Counted from the stretch's first letter, positions 25,209 through 34,713 are shown. The stretch is 64,000 bases of DNA from JAWPMT01 sp965601475 (GCA_965601475.1 OZ271832.1:1364001-1428000); one strand, 5' to 3'. The notes: generated from the letters alone by a model not told the origin. Made by a program: numbers and translations.

Positions 25209-25781
25209 ATGAAAAAGCAACTGCAAGAACTAACGAAACAGGATTGGGATACACTTTTTCCCATCGAGTTGGCCAACCATGATCCAAACTGGTCATTGAT
25301 TTTCGAAGCAGAACAATCAATGATCAACAATGCCATTGGTGAAAAAATCATCAGCATGGAGCACGTTGGTAGTACCTCCATTCCTCACCTCCAGGCAAAG
25401 CCGTATATCGACATTTCAATAGAAATCGAGCACGAGTCGCTGTTCAATGAGGCAATCATCACCGCCATGGAGGGCTTGAACTACCATTACTTTCGACAAT
25501 CAGGAAACGATGCCGATTACATGATCTTCGTGAAAGGCTACCATCCCAATGGTGAAAAAGACCAGATATTCCACGTCCACATGTGCCCTACAGGTCATTC
25601 TATGCTCGACCAGATCACTTTCCGTGACTACCTGATTGCGAATCCGGAAAGGACCCGAGCCTACGAGGACCTGAAACGAGAACTAGCCATCAAATTCAAA
25701 AACGACCGAGTTGGCTACCGAATAGCGAAAGATCAGTTTATTGCTGAAACGATGGCGTCAGCAAGGGCAACCAAAGGCTAG
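25209..25781 (+). CDS. GrpB-family nucleotidyltransferase-like protein
   Basis: The protein is 190 aa. It carries the GrpB/UPF0157 core: LANHDPNWSLIFEAEQSMI, then EHVGSTSIPHLQAKPYIDI, which is the nucleotidyltransferase GS...D-x-D-like motif, and IFHVHMCPTGHSMLDQITFRDYL. Members are sometimes fused to dephospho-CoA kinase, but their substrate is not established. It lies 26 bp after the CocE-like gene, so co-transcription is possible. Confidence 0.85.
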   Translation: MKKQLQELTKQDWDTLFPIELANHDPNWSLIFEAEQSMINNAIGEKIISMEHVGSTSIPHLQAKPYIDISIEIEHESLFNEAIITAMEGLNYHYFRQSGNDADYMIFVKGYHPNGEKDQIFHVHMCPTGHSMLDQITFRDYLIANPERTRAYEDLKRELAIKFKNDRVGYRIAKDQFIAETMASARATKG

Positions 25782-25804
25782 ACCCATCGCTGATCCCAAC
25801 GAAT

Positions 25805-26488
25805 CTACTTACGTGCAATAATCCAGGTCGTAATGGGAACTGTTGGGTCATTTTTCGTAGCCAGCTTATGCAATGGATGCCAGGCGGCGTGAGGAATCTT
25901 CACCATGTGAATATCGTGCTTGATCGCCTTGTAGGCAGGAAAATTGCCCCAGCCTCCAACTTCCAGAATAGCACTCCAATCCGCATGCATCAACCCAAGC
26001 GCATGGGGTGTGAATCGCCAAAAGTCCTGGGGAGCCCCGTGGATTGGGTAAGCGAAACAGGTGGCATGAATAGCAATCCCTCCAGGCTTGAGTACGCGAC
26101 GACACTCCTGGACCGCCCGAAATGGATCCCCCTCAACGTGCTCCAGTACCTGATCAGACACCACATAGCCAAAGCTATTGTCCGGGAAGTCCAGGGACAG
26201 GATATTGTGTTCAGGAAAGTTTGCAGAAACCACTCCATTGTCAGTAAGCTGCAGCTTCTCTACAAGCCGATCGGAATGACTAATAGACAAAACCTTTCCC
26301 AATCCCTGAGCTAGTCTCTGTGCCTCCATAGCCTGATACAAGGCGTATCGACTCAATCTTGGACCCCGCCTAAATCCGATGCACGAAGCACGCCACATCA
26401 TTCTCTGGAGGCCATAGAAAAAATTCATATCACGCAAAATCGTGTATTCTGACAAATCGTCAAAATCTGGCTCGATGACCCGCGCCAT
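25805..26488 (-). CDS. SAM-dependent methyltransferase
   Basis: The protein is 227 aa. Methyltransf_11-like features are VLSISHSDRL in place of the glycine-rich motif I (degenerate), a central DNSFGYVVSDQVLEHVEGDP and the motif AVQECRRVLKPGGIAIHATCF. A region with PIHGAPQDFWRFTPHAL is typical of Bacteroidota and cyanobacterial sugar- or lipid-associated methyltransferases. It is cytoplasmic. It converges with the GrpB gene and lies upstream of nothing obviously related. Confidence 0.75.
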   Translation of the reverse strand: MARVIEPDFDDLSEYTILRDMNFFYGLQRMMWRASCIGFRRGPRLSRYALYQAMEAQRLAQGLGKVLSISHSDRLVEKLQLTDNGVVSANFPEHNILSLDFPDNSFGYVVSDQVLEHVEGDPFRAVQECRRVLKPGGIAIHATCFAYPIHGAPQDFWRFTPHALGLMHADWSAILEVGGWGNFPAYKAIKHDIHMVKIPHAAWHPLHKLATKNDPTVPITTWIIARK

Positions 26489-26579
26489 ATCAAAATGAAT
26501 CGAAGAGACTACAGGCAGTTTTATCGAATCGGTAGAAGCACTTCGCTATTCCAAAAATCGGAATCTCCGCACTCAGGAA

Positions 26580-29219
26580 TCAACTATCGTCTCTGAGCGC
26601 CTCAATCAAATTACCTCTTGACTTGAGGTGGGTTTGAACCGAGACCACCACCAAGGTCAGCAGGACCAGACCGGTAGCGGGCAACGCCATATCCCACCAT
26701 GCCCAGTCCACTTGGCGGGCAAAGCCCTCAAGGTATTTCTTACCGATCCAAAAGGCCATTGGAAGCGAGGCCCCCGCAGCGACAAGCAAGAGCTCTGACA
26801 TGTATCGAATGAAAATGAGCATAAGATCCAACCTGCCCGCGCCCAGGTATTGCCGAATACCCAGCTCCTTGATCCTCGTATTCAGGGTGAATGTGATCAA
26901 TGTGGTAAGACCCATCCCTGCTATAACGATGGACAAGAGAGAAAACACGCCAAAGAGTCGCATGAATACCCGGTCGTTTTCAAACTGCTGCTGAAAGTGT
27001 GTATCAAGGAAGTAGTATTCAAATACATCCTGTGGAAACAGGCTGAGATAAGCCTTTTCCATTTCCTCCAGCAAGAAAGTCAATTCTCCTGCACCTACTC
27101 TCACCAGGGCATGATCCAATCCGAAAGGCCAGTCATGGGGTCGGTAGTGGAAAATGATTGGCTCGATCAGATCTTTCACCGAAGCCATGTGAAAGTCTTT
27201 CACTACACCCACAATCTCAACAGGTGCGCGCGGGAATGTCAATACGACGCCAATGGCTTCTTTGGGAGAAGAAATACCTAACTGATAAAGCGCCGTTTCA
27301 TTGATATACACCTTTCCCAAATCACTTGGATTAAGGGTCACATTCCGACCTGCCAGAAACTCCAACTCATAGAAGTCAGCAAAATCGGGCTCGATATTGG
27401 TGACCTGGTATTGCTTACCATCATCCTGACCCACGGGACGTATTCCTCCAAAGCTGAAGCGAACATGTCTTCCCGGAACATCCTGAGCGTATGCCATGTC
27501 CTGCACTGATGATAGTGCCCGCACCTCGTTCTTGAAAGTTTGTAACCGGGTGAAAATGGTCGAATCGCGCATGGATGGGTTCTCTACCACGATGGTACGT
27601 TCGATATCAATCCCAAGAGCAGCACTTTGCAAGAAATGCACCTGCCGGTTGACCATGAAGGTAAAAGCCAGCAGGAGGAAGGCAGCACCGAACTGAACAA
27701 CCATAAACGCCTTGCGCACCGCACCTCCCTTTGTTTTGACCCCTCCCCTTCCTTTTATCAGCACACTGGCCTTGAATGCCCGCAAAGTGGTATGAGAAAA
27801 CAGTCCACCCAGCACACTACCCGCACCAAATATCAATAGGTAAGGCCACCAAACGCCAAGATCCCAGGAAAATGGGACTACATCCACAGACATGAGAGGG
27901 TATAGAAGCGAATGGCCAAAATGAGCGATGAAGGCTGCCAGAACCATCGCGAGGCCTGTAGCCAGGAGCGACTCCGAGATGTGCTGTATCAGACTCTGGA
28001 ATCTATTGGAACCAAAAACATTCCGTACCGCTGCTTCCATGCCACGGGTTGTGGCAAGGGCATTGAAGAAATTCGCGAAATTCACCCAGGAAATCACCAG
28101 AATCGACCAGGCCATATAATACAGGAAATTAACATTGCCTGAGGCATTCTTCACGGCGATGTCTTCCAAAGTATTCTCATCGAAGTGGATATCATTCAAT
28201 GGTTGCAGGGATAGCTCTGTATCGTAGGATCGCTTTTCCCGGTATTTGTCCAGATAGGTTTTCAGCGACTCATTAAGCGCCATGTGGTCAGTACCTGCCT
28301 GGAGTCTTAAGTACAGGTAGGTATCATAGCTTCTCCAAAGGCGCTCAGCAGGGGGATCTCTGTCCAGTGCCAGGAGCACATCAAATTGCAAATGAGAGTT
28401 GGCCGGCACATCTTCATAGACCCCCTGCACAACGTAGGAGGCCTCACCATTTCTGATAATCCGCTTGCCCAATACATCAAGGTGACCAAAGAAGCGCAAT
28501 GCGGTAGTCTCAGAAATGATAGCCGCATCCGGTGTCGTGAGGCACCTCAAGGGATCTCCTGCGACGAGCTTGAATGAAAACAAGTTCCAAAAGCCCTGGC
28601 TGGCAAAATAAACCGACTCCAGTTTCCTCCTTTGCAAAGCACCTGCTTCATCCGTGAACGTGTAAAGGTTTCCCCCTTCCGCCTTGGCCAGTAATCCATA
28701 GGCTTCTACCTCAGGGTAGTCTTTTTCCAGCAAAGACCCTACCGGCCGAAAGTTCGTCGCATAGGAAAAGCGGTCGCCACCCGCCACAAAATCCATTTTC
28801 ACACGATGAAGGTCTTCTCCGCGGGCGTGAAACCGATCGTAGTTACGCTCAAAATGCACATACTGGAAAATGAGTATCGATGCCACAAGCCCCACTACGA
28901 ACCCAAAGAAATTCAGCGCCATGAGGCCCCTCGACTTATTGAATCTCCGGAAGAAAGACCTGAAATAGTGATTCAACAAGGACGGCAAATTCCATGAACC
29001 CTGGAATCGTCGTCCGGACTTGCCCAAAATGATGTAAGGCCTGAAAAATCGTAGTACATCGAGAAAGTACATTAGCCTCGCATAGGGCACTCCACGGTCC
29101 AAACAGCGCATTTCAAAGGTCTCATTGAGGTCACCTTCCACCTCCTGAATGTAATCAGAAGCACAATACCAGTTGAGAAATCTCCTAGCCCACCCCGGTG
29201 GTTGAGGAATGTGCGTCAT
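26580..29219 (-). CDS. ABC transporter permease of MacB/FtsX type with N-terminal prefix domain
   Basis: The protein is 879 aa. Residues 1-75 (PPGWARRFLNWYCASDYIQE, VEGDLNETFEMRCLDRGVPY) are the permease-prefix domain seen in Cytophagales. A first TM helix follows at about 100-120, then a periplasmic MacB_PCD domain, an FtsX core of three TM helices (about 370-470), a second PCD and a final FtsX core ending with IKELGIRQYLGAGRLDLMLIF. The fold is two MacB halves in one chain. No ATPase gene is nearby, so it probably uses one encoded elsewhere. It overlaps the PadR gene stop by one base (TGATG), so the two are translationally coupled. Confidence 0.85.
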   Translation of the reverse strand: MTHIPQPPGWARRFLNWYCASDYIQEVEGDLNETFEMRCLDRGVPYARLMYFLDVLRFFRPYIILGKSGRRFQGSWNLPSLLNHYFRSFFRRFNKSRGLMALNFFGFVVGLVASILIFQYVHFERNYDRFHARGEDLHRVKMDFVAGGDRFSYATNFRPVGSLLEKDYPEVEAYGLLAKAEGGNLYTFTDEAGALQRRKLESVYFASQGFWNLFSFKLVAGDPLRCLTTPDAAIISETTALRFFGHLDVLGKRIIRNGEASYVVQGVYEDVPANSHLQFDVLLALDRDPPAERLWRSYDTYLYLRLQAGTDHMALNESLKTYLDKYREKRSYDTELSLQPLNDIHFDENTLEDIAVKNASGNVNFLYYMAWSILVISWVNFANFFNALATTRGMEAAVRNVFGSNRFQSLIQHISESLLATGLAMVLAAFIAHFGHSLLYPLMSVDVVPFSWDLGVWWPYLLIFGAGSVLGGLFSHTTLRAFKASVLIKGRGGVKTKGGAVRKAFMVVQFGAAFLLLAFTFMVNRQVHFLQSAALGIDIERTIVVENPSMRDSTIFTRLQTFKNEVRALSSVQDMAYAQDVPGRHVRFSFGGIRPVGQDDGKQYQVTNIEPDFADFYELEFLAGRNVTLNPSDLGKVYINETALYQLGISSPKEAIGVVLTFPRAPVEIVGVVKDFHMASVKDLIEPIIFHYRPHDWPFGLDHALVRVGAGELTFLLEEMEKAYLSLFPQDVFEYYFLDTHFQQQFENDRVFMRLFGVFSLLSIVIAGMGLTTLITFTLNTRIKELGIRQYLGAGRLDLMLIFIRYMSELLLVAAGASLPMAFWIGKKYLEGFARQVDWAWWDMALPATGLVLLTLVVVSVQTHLKSRGNLIEALRDDS

Positions 29220-29542
29220 CAGTTGAAGGTTAATTTAGGGGCCATGGCCCACAGTTCATTTCGCTTCTCATGTACTGCTTTGATGGTTTGGTAGCCCAAC
29301 GCCGTGAGTCGGTAAATGCGTTTGCTTCGGCCCCCTCTTGAGGCTGTGGCACCCCCAACGCTGCTTTCCACAAATCCTTTTTTTTCCAGCTGTCGCAAGA
29401 CTGTGTGTATCGCAGGGATGGAGATCGTCTTGCCGGTTTGCTCTTTGTAGGCACGAGCAATTGGCACGGTATACACCTCCCCCTCAATGACCATGATGAT
29501 CAGCAATATGAGCTCCTCCAGGGCGCCGAGGTTATTATACAT
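29219..29542 (-). CDS. PadR-family transcriptional regulator
   Basis: The protein is 107 aa with a winged helix: LGALEELILLIIMVIEGEVY, then ISIPAIHTVLRQLEKKGFVES (recognition helix), the wing SVGGATASRGGRSKRIYRLT and YQTIKAVHEKRNEL as dimer helix. It overlaps the start of the permease gene. Pairing of PadR with a prefix-domain permease recurs in Cytophagales and suggests that it senses a toxic or envelope signal and represses its own operon. The palindrome at 29558-29571 is a possible site. Confidence 0.9.
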   Translation of the reverse strand: MYNNLGALEELILLIIMVIEGEVYTVPIARAYKEQTGKTISIPAIHTVLRQLEKKGFVESSVGGATASRGGRSKRIYRLTALGYQTIKAVHEKRNELWAMAPKLTFN

Positions 29543-29557
29543 ATTTTTATTTCATTA

Positions 29558-29571
29558 ATATTTATAAATAT
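29558..29571. promoter_or_regulatory. Palindrome upstream of the PadR-permease operon
   Basis: ATATTTATAAATAT is a perfect 14-bp palindrome, 16 bases upstream of the PadR start codon in an AT-rich region. It overlaps the probable promoter, where an autorepressor would bind. Confidence 0.4.
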
Positions 29572-29731
29572 AATATACGGAGGTATGTATGAAAGGTTTT
29601 TCGCGATCTCATTTTATCCGTGACAATATTTCTTATGCTCAAAAACTTGTATTTTCAAGGTGATACCCATACAGAAATGGGGACATGAGAAATTCTTGAA
29701 GAATGACAACTTCCCAAACACTTGGCCTCTG

Positions 29732-30886
29732 ATGAAAACGCTATTCACACTCACCCTCATTGTTTTGTTTTATGGTTGCACAGATGTTAATAGCCCCGAA
29801 CAGAAACCAGCACCAAGGCCGCACCCCTGGGCATTCGAGGAATTCATAAAAGTAGACTCGCTGAATCCCATTCTTACGCCAGCTTCTGATTTGACATTCA
29901 CCTGTCCTCTTTCTGACAAGGAAGTCTCATGGGAAAGCAGAAACGTATTGAATCCGTCGGCGGTGGTCAAGGATGGGAAAGTGCACTTATTCTACCGAGC
30001 CCAGGACGCTAGCGGCACCTCGAGGATCGGCCTGGCCATCAGCAACGACGGACTTCGGTTTGAGAAACAACCTGCACCGGTCCTCTATCCCGAGGAAGAT
30101 CTCATGAAAGTCTATGAATGGAACTACCGCAAACTCAACGGCGACCCGTTGGATGAGGATTGTGTCAGTTGCTATTTTGACGGGATAGAAGATCCCCGGA
30201 TCGTGAAGTCGGAGGACGGCTCATACATCATGACCTACACAGCTTATGATGGCAAAACTGCACGACTGGCCGTGGCTTCGTCCAATGACCTGATCACCTG
30301 GCAAAAACATGGACTGGCCCTACAAGGAGAAAAGTATGTAGACCTTTGGTCCAAAGCAGGTGCCATTGTCGGTGAATCCATGGGCAGCGACATCATCGCA
30401 AAAAAGATCAACGGCAGGTACTGGATGTACTTTGGTGATACGGACATCTTCCTGGCCGAAAGTGAAGACTTGATCAATTGGCGAGTCTGCGAAAATGCTG
30501 AATCGAACCAAAGGATATCGGTCCTCAACCCGCGGATGGGTTATTTCGACAGTCGCCTCGTTGAACCTGGACCCTACGCGTTGTACAAGGATGCGGGGAT
30601 TGTGTTGATCTACAATGGTAGCAATGCCGCTAATTTCAACGATCCGGATCTTCCCCAATTCACCTACGCAGCAGGCCAAGCACTTTTTGACAAAGACAAT
30701 CCCTACAAGCTCCTGGACCGCACCAAAACACACTTCATCTACCCGGACAAAGACTATGAGAAAGTAGGCGAAGTGAATGAAGTATGTTTTGTCGAAGGAC
30801 TGGTCCTGTTCCGAGATAACTGGTTCCTGTATTACGGTACAGCTGACTCCAAAATTGCGGTAGCGGTCAGTTCGTCAGGAATCTGA
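29732..30886 (+). CDS. GH130-family lipoprotein (beta-mannoside phosphorylase/hydrolase-like)
   Basis: The protein is 384 aa from ATG 29732; the frame is open from 29660 but the lipoprotein signal MKTLFTLTLIVLFYGC (Cys16) fixes the start. A five-bladed propeller with the GH130 signatures follows: NPSAVVKDGKVHLFYRAQD (74-92), FDGIEDPRIV with the hallmark EDPR (153-156), and YGTADSKIAVAVS at the end. GH130 enzymes cleave or phosphorolyse beta-1,4- or 1,2-mannosides or related links. Being a surface or periplasmic lipoprotein, it is more likely a hydrolase than a cytoplasmic phosphorylase. It lies close to the GH3 gene. Confidence 0.8.
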   Translation: MKTLFTLTLIVLFYGCTDVNSPEQKPAPRPHPWAFEEFIKVDSLNPILTPASDLTFTCPLSDKEVSWESRNVLNPSAVVKDGKVHLFYRAQDASGTSRIGLAISNDGLRFEKQPAPVLYPEEDLMKVYEWNYRKLNGDPLDEDCVSCYFDGIEDPRIVKSEDGSYIMTYTAYDGKTARLAVASSNDLITWQKHGLALQGEKYVDLWSKAGAIVGESMGSDIIAKKINGRYWMYFGDTDIFLAESEDLINWRVCENAESNQRISVLNPRMGYFDSRLVEPGPYALYKDAGIVLIYNGSNAANFNDPDLPQFTYAAGQALFDKDNPYKLLDRTKTHFIYPDKDYEKVGEVNEVCFVEGLVLFRDNWFLYYGTADSKIAVAVSSSGI

Positions 30887-30992
30887 TGCTTGCTCGTGTA
30901 ACCTAAATCATCGAGGTAAGTAAACCCCATACCCTGAAAGAGGCTTTGCCAATATTGAGCGACCCTTGACCACTATAATCAAACAAACGACT

Positions 30993-31439
30993 ATGCACCT
31001 ACTCAAAAGCCTGACCATTGCCACCATGATCGTCCTTGGCATGTCCGCCCAGGCACAAACAACGGATAGCCCCTCTGAGATCTCCGAAATCACCGCTACT
31101 TTGATGGATTATATCGAAGGTACGGGCAATGGCGAACCTGAAAGACTGAGAAGGGCCTTCCATCCTGCCTTCAACCTGTACACTGTCACTACGGAAGATA
31201 GCCTCCGCATACGCTCCGGTGCACAGTATATCGCCAATGTCAAACCCGGTGAAAAGACCAGGCGGGTCGGGAGGATTATTTCCATCGACTACGAAAAAGA
31301 TGCGGCTATAGCCAAAGCCGAGATCGTCATTCCCGACTGGCGTATCTTCACCGACTACTTCCTACTGTTGAAGTACGAAGGTTCCTGGAAAATCGTCCAC
31401 AAGAGCTACACCTGGAGACCGTTCCCTAAATCGGAATGA
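30993..31439 (+). CDS. Secreted NTF2-like protein (lumazine-binding-like)
   Basis: The protein is 148 aa from ATG 30993. The signal peptide MHLLKSLTIATMIVLGMSAQAQ is followed by a putative-lumazine-binding (PF12893-type) NTF2 fold: EISEITATLMDYIEGTGNGE, LRRAFHPAFNLYTV, ISIDYEKDAAIAKAEIV and FTDYFLLLKYEGSWKIVHKS, ending YTWRP. It converges with the GH3 gene 19 bp away. Ligand unknown. Confidence 0.7.
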   Translation: MHLLKSLTIATMIVLGMSAQAQTTDSPSEISEITATLMDYIEGTGNGEPERLRRAFHPAFNLYTVTTEDSLRIRSGAQYIANVKPGEKTRRVGRIISIDYEKDAAIAKAEIVIPDWRIFTDYFLLLKYEGSWKIVHKSYTWRPFPKSE

Positions 31440-31458
31440 TCCAGTCAGAACCCCGCAG

Positions 31459-33882
31459 TTACAGCGTAATGGATACCTCCTGCCTGATGTCCCTTGAGGA
31501 AGCTCCAAGACGTATGGTATAGTCACCATCCTCCAGCGCCCAGTCGGACTGCTTCTCATCCCAGTACTGGAGATCCGTCTCCGGAATCGCTACTATCAGC
31601 TGTGTCGTTTCACCTGGGCTCAGGATTCCGGACTTGACAAAGGCCTTCAACTCCTGGATAGGCCTATCAATGTTTGTATTTGATTTGGAAACATAGACTT
31701 GAACGACCTCCTTACCCGAAAGATCCCCAATATTTTCAACAGTCACGCTCACCAGCACACTATCATTTCGTTGCATTACCGCTACATCCCTGTATTCGAA
31801 GTCCGTATAGGACAATCCAAACCCAAAGGGATAAGAAACATCCAGATTGGCCTTGTCGAAATGGCGATAACCCACATATATCCCTTCATCATAATAGGTG
31901 AAGTCTTTGTTTCTGATCCGCTCATCTTCCGGCCGCTCTTGCTTGCCAAACATCATACCCAGGAGTATATCGGTCATTTTGAAAGTGCCGCCTTCCTGTG
32001 GGAAGTTGGCATTGGCAGCATGGTCATCCAGATTTACGGGAAAAGTCATCGGTAATTTCCCGCTGGGATTGACCCGTCCACCAAGGACATCAGCAACGGA
32101 ATTGCCGCCCTCCTGTCCACCTTGCCACGCCAGTAGGATGGCATCGGGTTGGGATTTCCAGGAAGCCGTTTCGATTACCCCTCCAATATTCAAAACAACG
32201 ATCACCTTTTTGCCCGCGTCCTGATAGGCTGTACATATGTTGGTGATCATTGCCTGTTCCTGCTCGGTTAGTAGGAAGTCATCTTTTTCTACCCGGTCAC
32301 CACCTTCACCTGCATTTCTTCCAATGGTGAGGATACCAATGTCTGAGGTAGCAACGATCTCTTGGAGTTGATCTGGCGTCAATGGAATTTCAGGAGGTGT
32401 ATAGGGGTTGAACATGGCGTCAGTTCCCTCGGGTTTCACAAATTCCTCTTGGTTGGCAGCCTTATGTTTTTCGAAAATACCCCTGGCCACTTTATTGATC
32501 CTATAGCCGGCGTTGGTCAATCCCTCCTCAAGTGACACTGTGTAAGCCTCATTGACATCTCCGGACCCTGTGCCCCCGGCGATGAATTCGTAAGACGTTA
32601 CACCGAGGAGGGCTACATTCTGACCTCCCGAAATGGGAAGTGTGTTGGCGTTCTTAAGCAAGACCATACCTTCCGCCGCTGATTGCCGCGTCACTGCTGC
32701 ATGGGCATCCAGGTCAGGGTTATTGCCAAATTCATATCGTTCCATTTTCCTGGTTTGCAACACCAACTTCAAAATTCTTCCGGCGGCAATGTCAATGTCT
32801 TCCATTGACAGATCTCCACTACCGTAAGCTGCTGTAAGGGCCTCCCATTGTTTATTGGTGCCCGGTTCCAATAGGTCGTTACCAGCACTGATCTGTGCCG
32901 GAGCATCGTTGCCTCCAAACCAATCTGTCATCACCAGCCCCTCAAAACCCCAGTCGCCACGCAAAACGTCAGTGAGCAAATATCGGTTTTCGGAGGCGTA
33001 GGTTCCATTCACTTTGTTGTAGGACGACATGATCGTCCATGGCTGGGCTTTCTGTACAATAATCTCAAACCCCTTTAGGTAGATTTCACGCATGGCGCGC
33101 TCTGAAACGATCACATCATTGACAGCACGGTCTGTCTCCTGGTTATTGGCAACATAGTGCTTCACTGAAGTACCGACACCATGGGATTCTATACCATTTA
33201 CGATGGCAGCTCCCATATTACCTGTGAGCAACGGATCTTCCGAATAGTATTCAAAGTTCCGCCCACACAGCGGATGACGGTGAATGTTTGCCCCTGGTCC
33301 CAAAATCACATCAATACCATATTCCAGTGCCTCCTTGCCCATCGCAGCACCTACTTCCTCTACCAATGGCTCATTCCAGGTAGATGCTAGTAATGTGGCT
33401 ATGGGAAAAGCCGTACAATAATAAGTGCGGTCCTCACCTTCACGTCTGGGTTCGATCCTCAACCCAGCTGGCCCATCAGATAAATAGACAGTGGGGATAC
33501 CCAGTCTCGGTGTCGGCACGATCGTACCTACAGCTCCGGGGATACCCTGCCCAGGCTCTACCCTACCCATGGCCGAAGCCAATCCTGAACCTTTGAGTAC
33601 ATGAATCTTTTCTTCCGGGGTCATTTGGGATAACAAGTCTTCAACTCGTTCGTCTATCGGCCTCCGATCGTCCTCGTACACATCCAAATCCCCATTGCCA
33701 TTTCGATCGAGAAAGGTGTAACCTCCCACGGTCAGCTCTTGCAAATCGGGATTGTCCGTATATGCCTCCTCGAAATCGAGAAAAGTATTCTTGAAGTAAT
33801 TCCAGCCTATGAAACCTGTGATACCCAACAATAGCGCTATGCTCAGTACGACAACCAGAGATATTTTTAGCACCTTCTTCAT
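31459..33882 (-). CDS. GH3-family beta-glucosidase, membrane-anchored
   Basis: The protein is 807 aa. An N-terminal hydrophobic anchor (residues 5-29) precedes an EF-hand-like loop DRNGNGDLDVYE (59-70), a calcium motif often found before Bacteroidota GH3 domains. The GH3 barrel shows YLSDGPAGLRIE, SVKHYVANNQET (Lys241-His242) and the nucleophile Asp320 in GLVMTDWFGG. The alpha/beta sandwich and fibronectin-III-like C-terminal domain follow, with GGDRVEKDDF and YPFGFGLSYTDFEY. It would cleave terminal beta-glucosides or xylosides in the periplasm. Its promoter overlaps two candidate operators of the divergent Nudix regulator. Confidence 0.9.
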   Translation of the reverse strand: MKKVLKISLVVVLSIALLLGITGFIGWNYFKNTFLDFEEAYTDNPDLQELTVGGYTFLDRNGNGDLDVYEDDRRPIDERVEDLLSQMTPEEKIHVLKGSGLASAMGRVEPGQGIPGAVGTIVPTPRLGIPTVYLSDGPAGLRIEPRREGEDRTYYCTAFPIATLLASTWNEPLVEEVGAAMGKEALEYGIDVILGPGANIHRHPLCGRNFEYYSEDPLLTGNMGAAIVNGIESHGVGTSVKHYVANNQETDRAVNDVIVSERAMREIYLKGFEIIVQKAQPWTIMSSYNKVNGTYASENRYLLTDVLRGDWGFEGLVMTDWFGGNDAPAQISAGNDLLEPGTNKQWEALTAAYGSGDLSMEDIDIAAGRILKLVLQTRKMERYEFGNNPDLDAHAAVTRQSAAEGMVLLKNANTLPISGGQNVALLGVTSYEFIAGGTGSGDVNEAYTVSLEEGLTNAGYRINKVARGIFEKHKAANQEEFVKPEGTDAMFNPYTPPEIPLTPDQLQEIVATSDIGILTIGRNAGEGGDRVEKDDFLLTEQEQAMITNICTAYQDAGKKVIVVLNIGGVIETASWKSQPDAILLAWQGGQEGGNSVADVLGGRVNPSGKLPMTFPVNLDDHAANANFPQEGGTFKMTDILLGMMFGKQERPEDERIRNKDFTYYDEGIYVGYRHFDKANLDVSYPFGFGLSYTDFEYRDVAVMQRNDSVLVSVTVENIGDLSGKEVVQVYVSKSNTNIDRPIQELKAFVKSGILSPGETTQLIVAIPETDLQYWDEKQSDWALEDGDYTIRLGASSRDIRQEVSITL

Positions 33883-33896
33883 AATTCAAAATTAAT

Positions 33897-33953
33897 TGTG
33901 ACTTTATGCCACAAACATAACATTAATTTATTATGTGACAAAATGCCACAAAT
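33897..33953 (-). promoter_or_regulatory. GH3 promoter with two NrtR-type operator boxes
   Basis: Read on the minus strand, TTTTG (33939-33943) and TATGTTTG (33912-33919) are separated by 19 bases, an exact match to the Bacteroidota promoter. Two repeats of TGTGACnnnATGCCACA overlap it: one at 33897-33913, the other at 33934-33950. Each is itself an inverted repeat (TGTG...CACA). One covers the -7 box and start site, the other the -33 box. Confidence 0.7.
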
Positions 33954-33967
33954 GTTATTTTTGCTAG

Positions 33968-34684
33968 ATGAACATGCAGGAAATCGCTGAAAATGGCGCC
34001 AAATACTTTCTGCCCAATCTATCCATTGATATGGTTATCATCGGGTACAAGGACAATCAGCTGCAGTGCCTGTTGCTAAAAATTGGAGATAAATGGATGC
34101 TACCGGGCGGCTACATCGAAAGAGAAGAATCGGTAGATGACGCTGCTACCAGGGTCCTCAAATACCGGACAGGTCTGAATGAACCGCACTTGAAATTCTT
34201 ATCGGTGTTTGGGGAGAAGGACCGTAAATTCAAGCAGGAGTTCAAGCAATTTGCCGAGAAAAAGGGCCTGCCGTGGCGTGACGATTACTGGGTCAATGGT
34301 AGGTTTGTGACATTGGCCTTCTACTCACTGGTGGATATATACAATACGCATCCGGAACATGGCGGGACCTTCGACGAAGCCATCGAATGGTTCAGCTTTG
34401 ACAACTTGCCCAGGATGTGGATGGATCACAAGTCCATAGCCGAGACTGCACGGGATCGATTAAAAAACGACATCAAGCACGAAATGCTCACGTACAACCT
34501 GCTACCAAAGGATTTCACTATGCCCGAACTGCACCAGCTACATCAGGCAATTCTGGAAGAGCAGATCGACCGAAGCCGATTTCAGAAGAAAATGCTATCA
34601 ACCGGCATGTTTGAGCGACTCCCACAACGCAAAAAGGAATCCCCCGGAAGGAATCCCTTTCAATACCGATTGAAGCAATCCTGA
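33968..34684 (+). CDS. Nudix-fold transcriptional regulator (NrtR-like)
   Basis: The protein is 238 aa; ATG 33974 is an alternative start. The Nudix domain (15-150) has a broken Nudix box: GGYIEREESVDDAATRVLKY and RTGL give the frame of Gx5Ex7REUxEExGU, but the catalytic glutamates are Val63, Tyr66 and Arg67. Hydrolase activity is therefore unlikely. The C-terminal winged-helix region shows NLLPKDFTMPELHQLHQAI and SRFQKKMLSTGMFERL, as in NrtR-type regulators that sense sugars or nucleotides in Bacteroidetes. It is divergent from GH3, and the repeats between them are its probable operators. Regulation of sugar use is inferred. Confidence 0.85.
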   Translation: MNMQEIAENGAKYFLPNLSIDMVIIGYKDNQLQCLLLKIGDKWMLPGGYIEREESVDDAATRVLKYRTGLNEPHLKFLSVFGEKDRKFKQEFKQFAEKKGLPWRDDYWVNGRFVTLAFYSLVDIYNTHPEHGGTFDEAIEWFSFDNLPRMWMDHKSIAETARDRLKNDIKHEMLTYNLLPKDFTMPELHQLHQAILEEQIDRSRFQKKMLSTGMFERLPQRKKESPGRNPFQYRLKQS

Positions 34685-34713
34685 AAACTACCCCACGGTG
34701 CAACCTATGTTGC

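Noticed and set aside
29589..29663. A 24-codon leader-peptide gene with GGAGGT upstream
   Set aside because: The peptide has no recognisable feature and overlaps the promoter region of the PadR operon. One good Shine-Dalgarno-like match is weak evidence in Bacteroidota.
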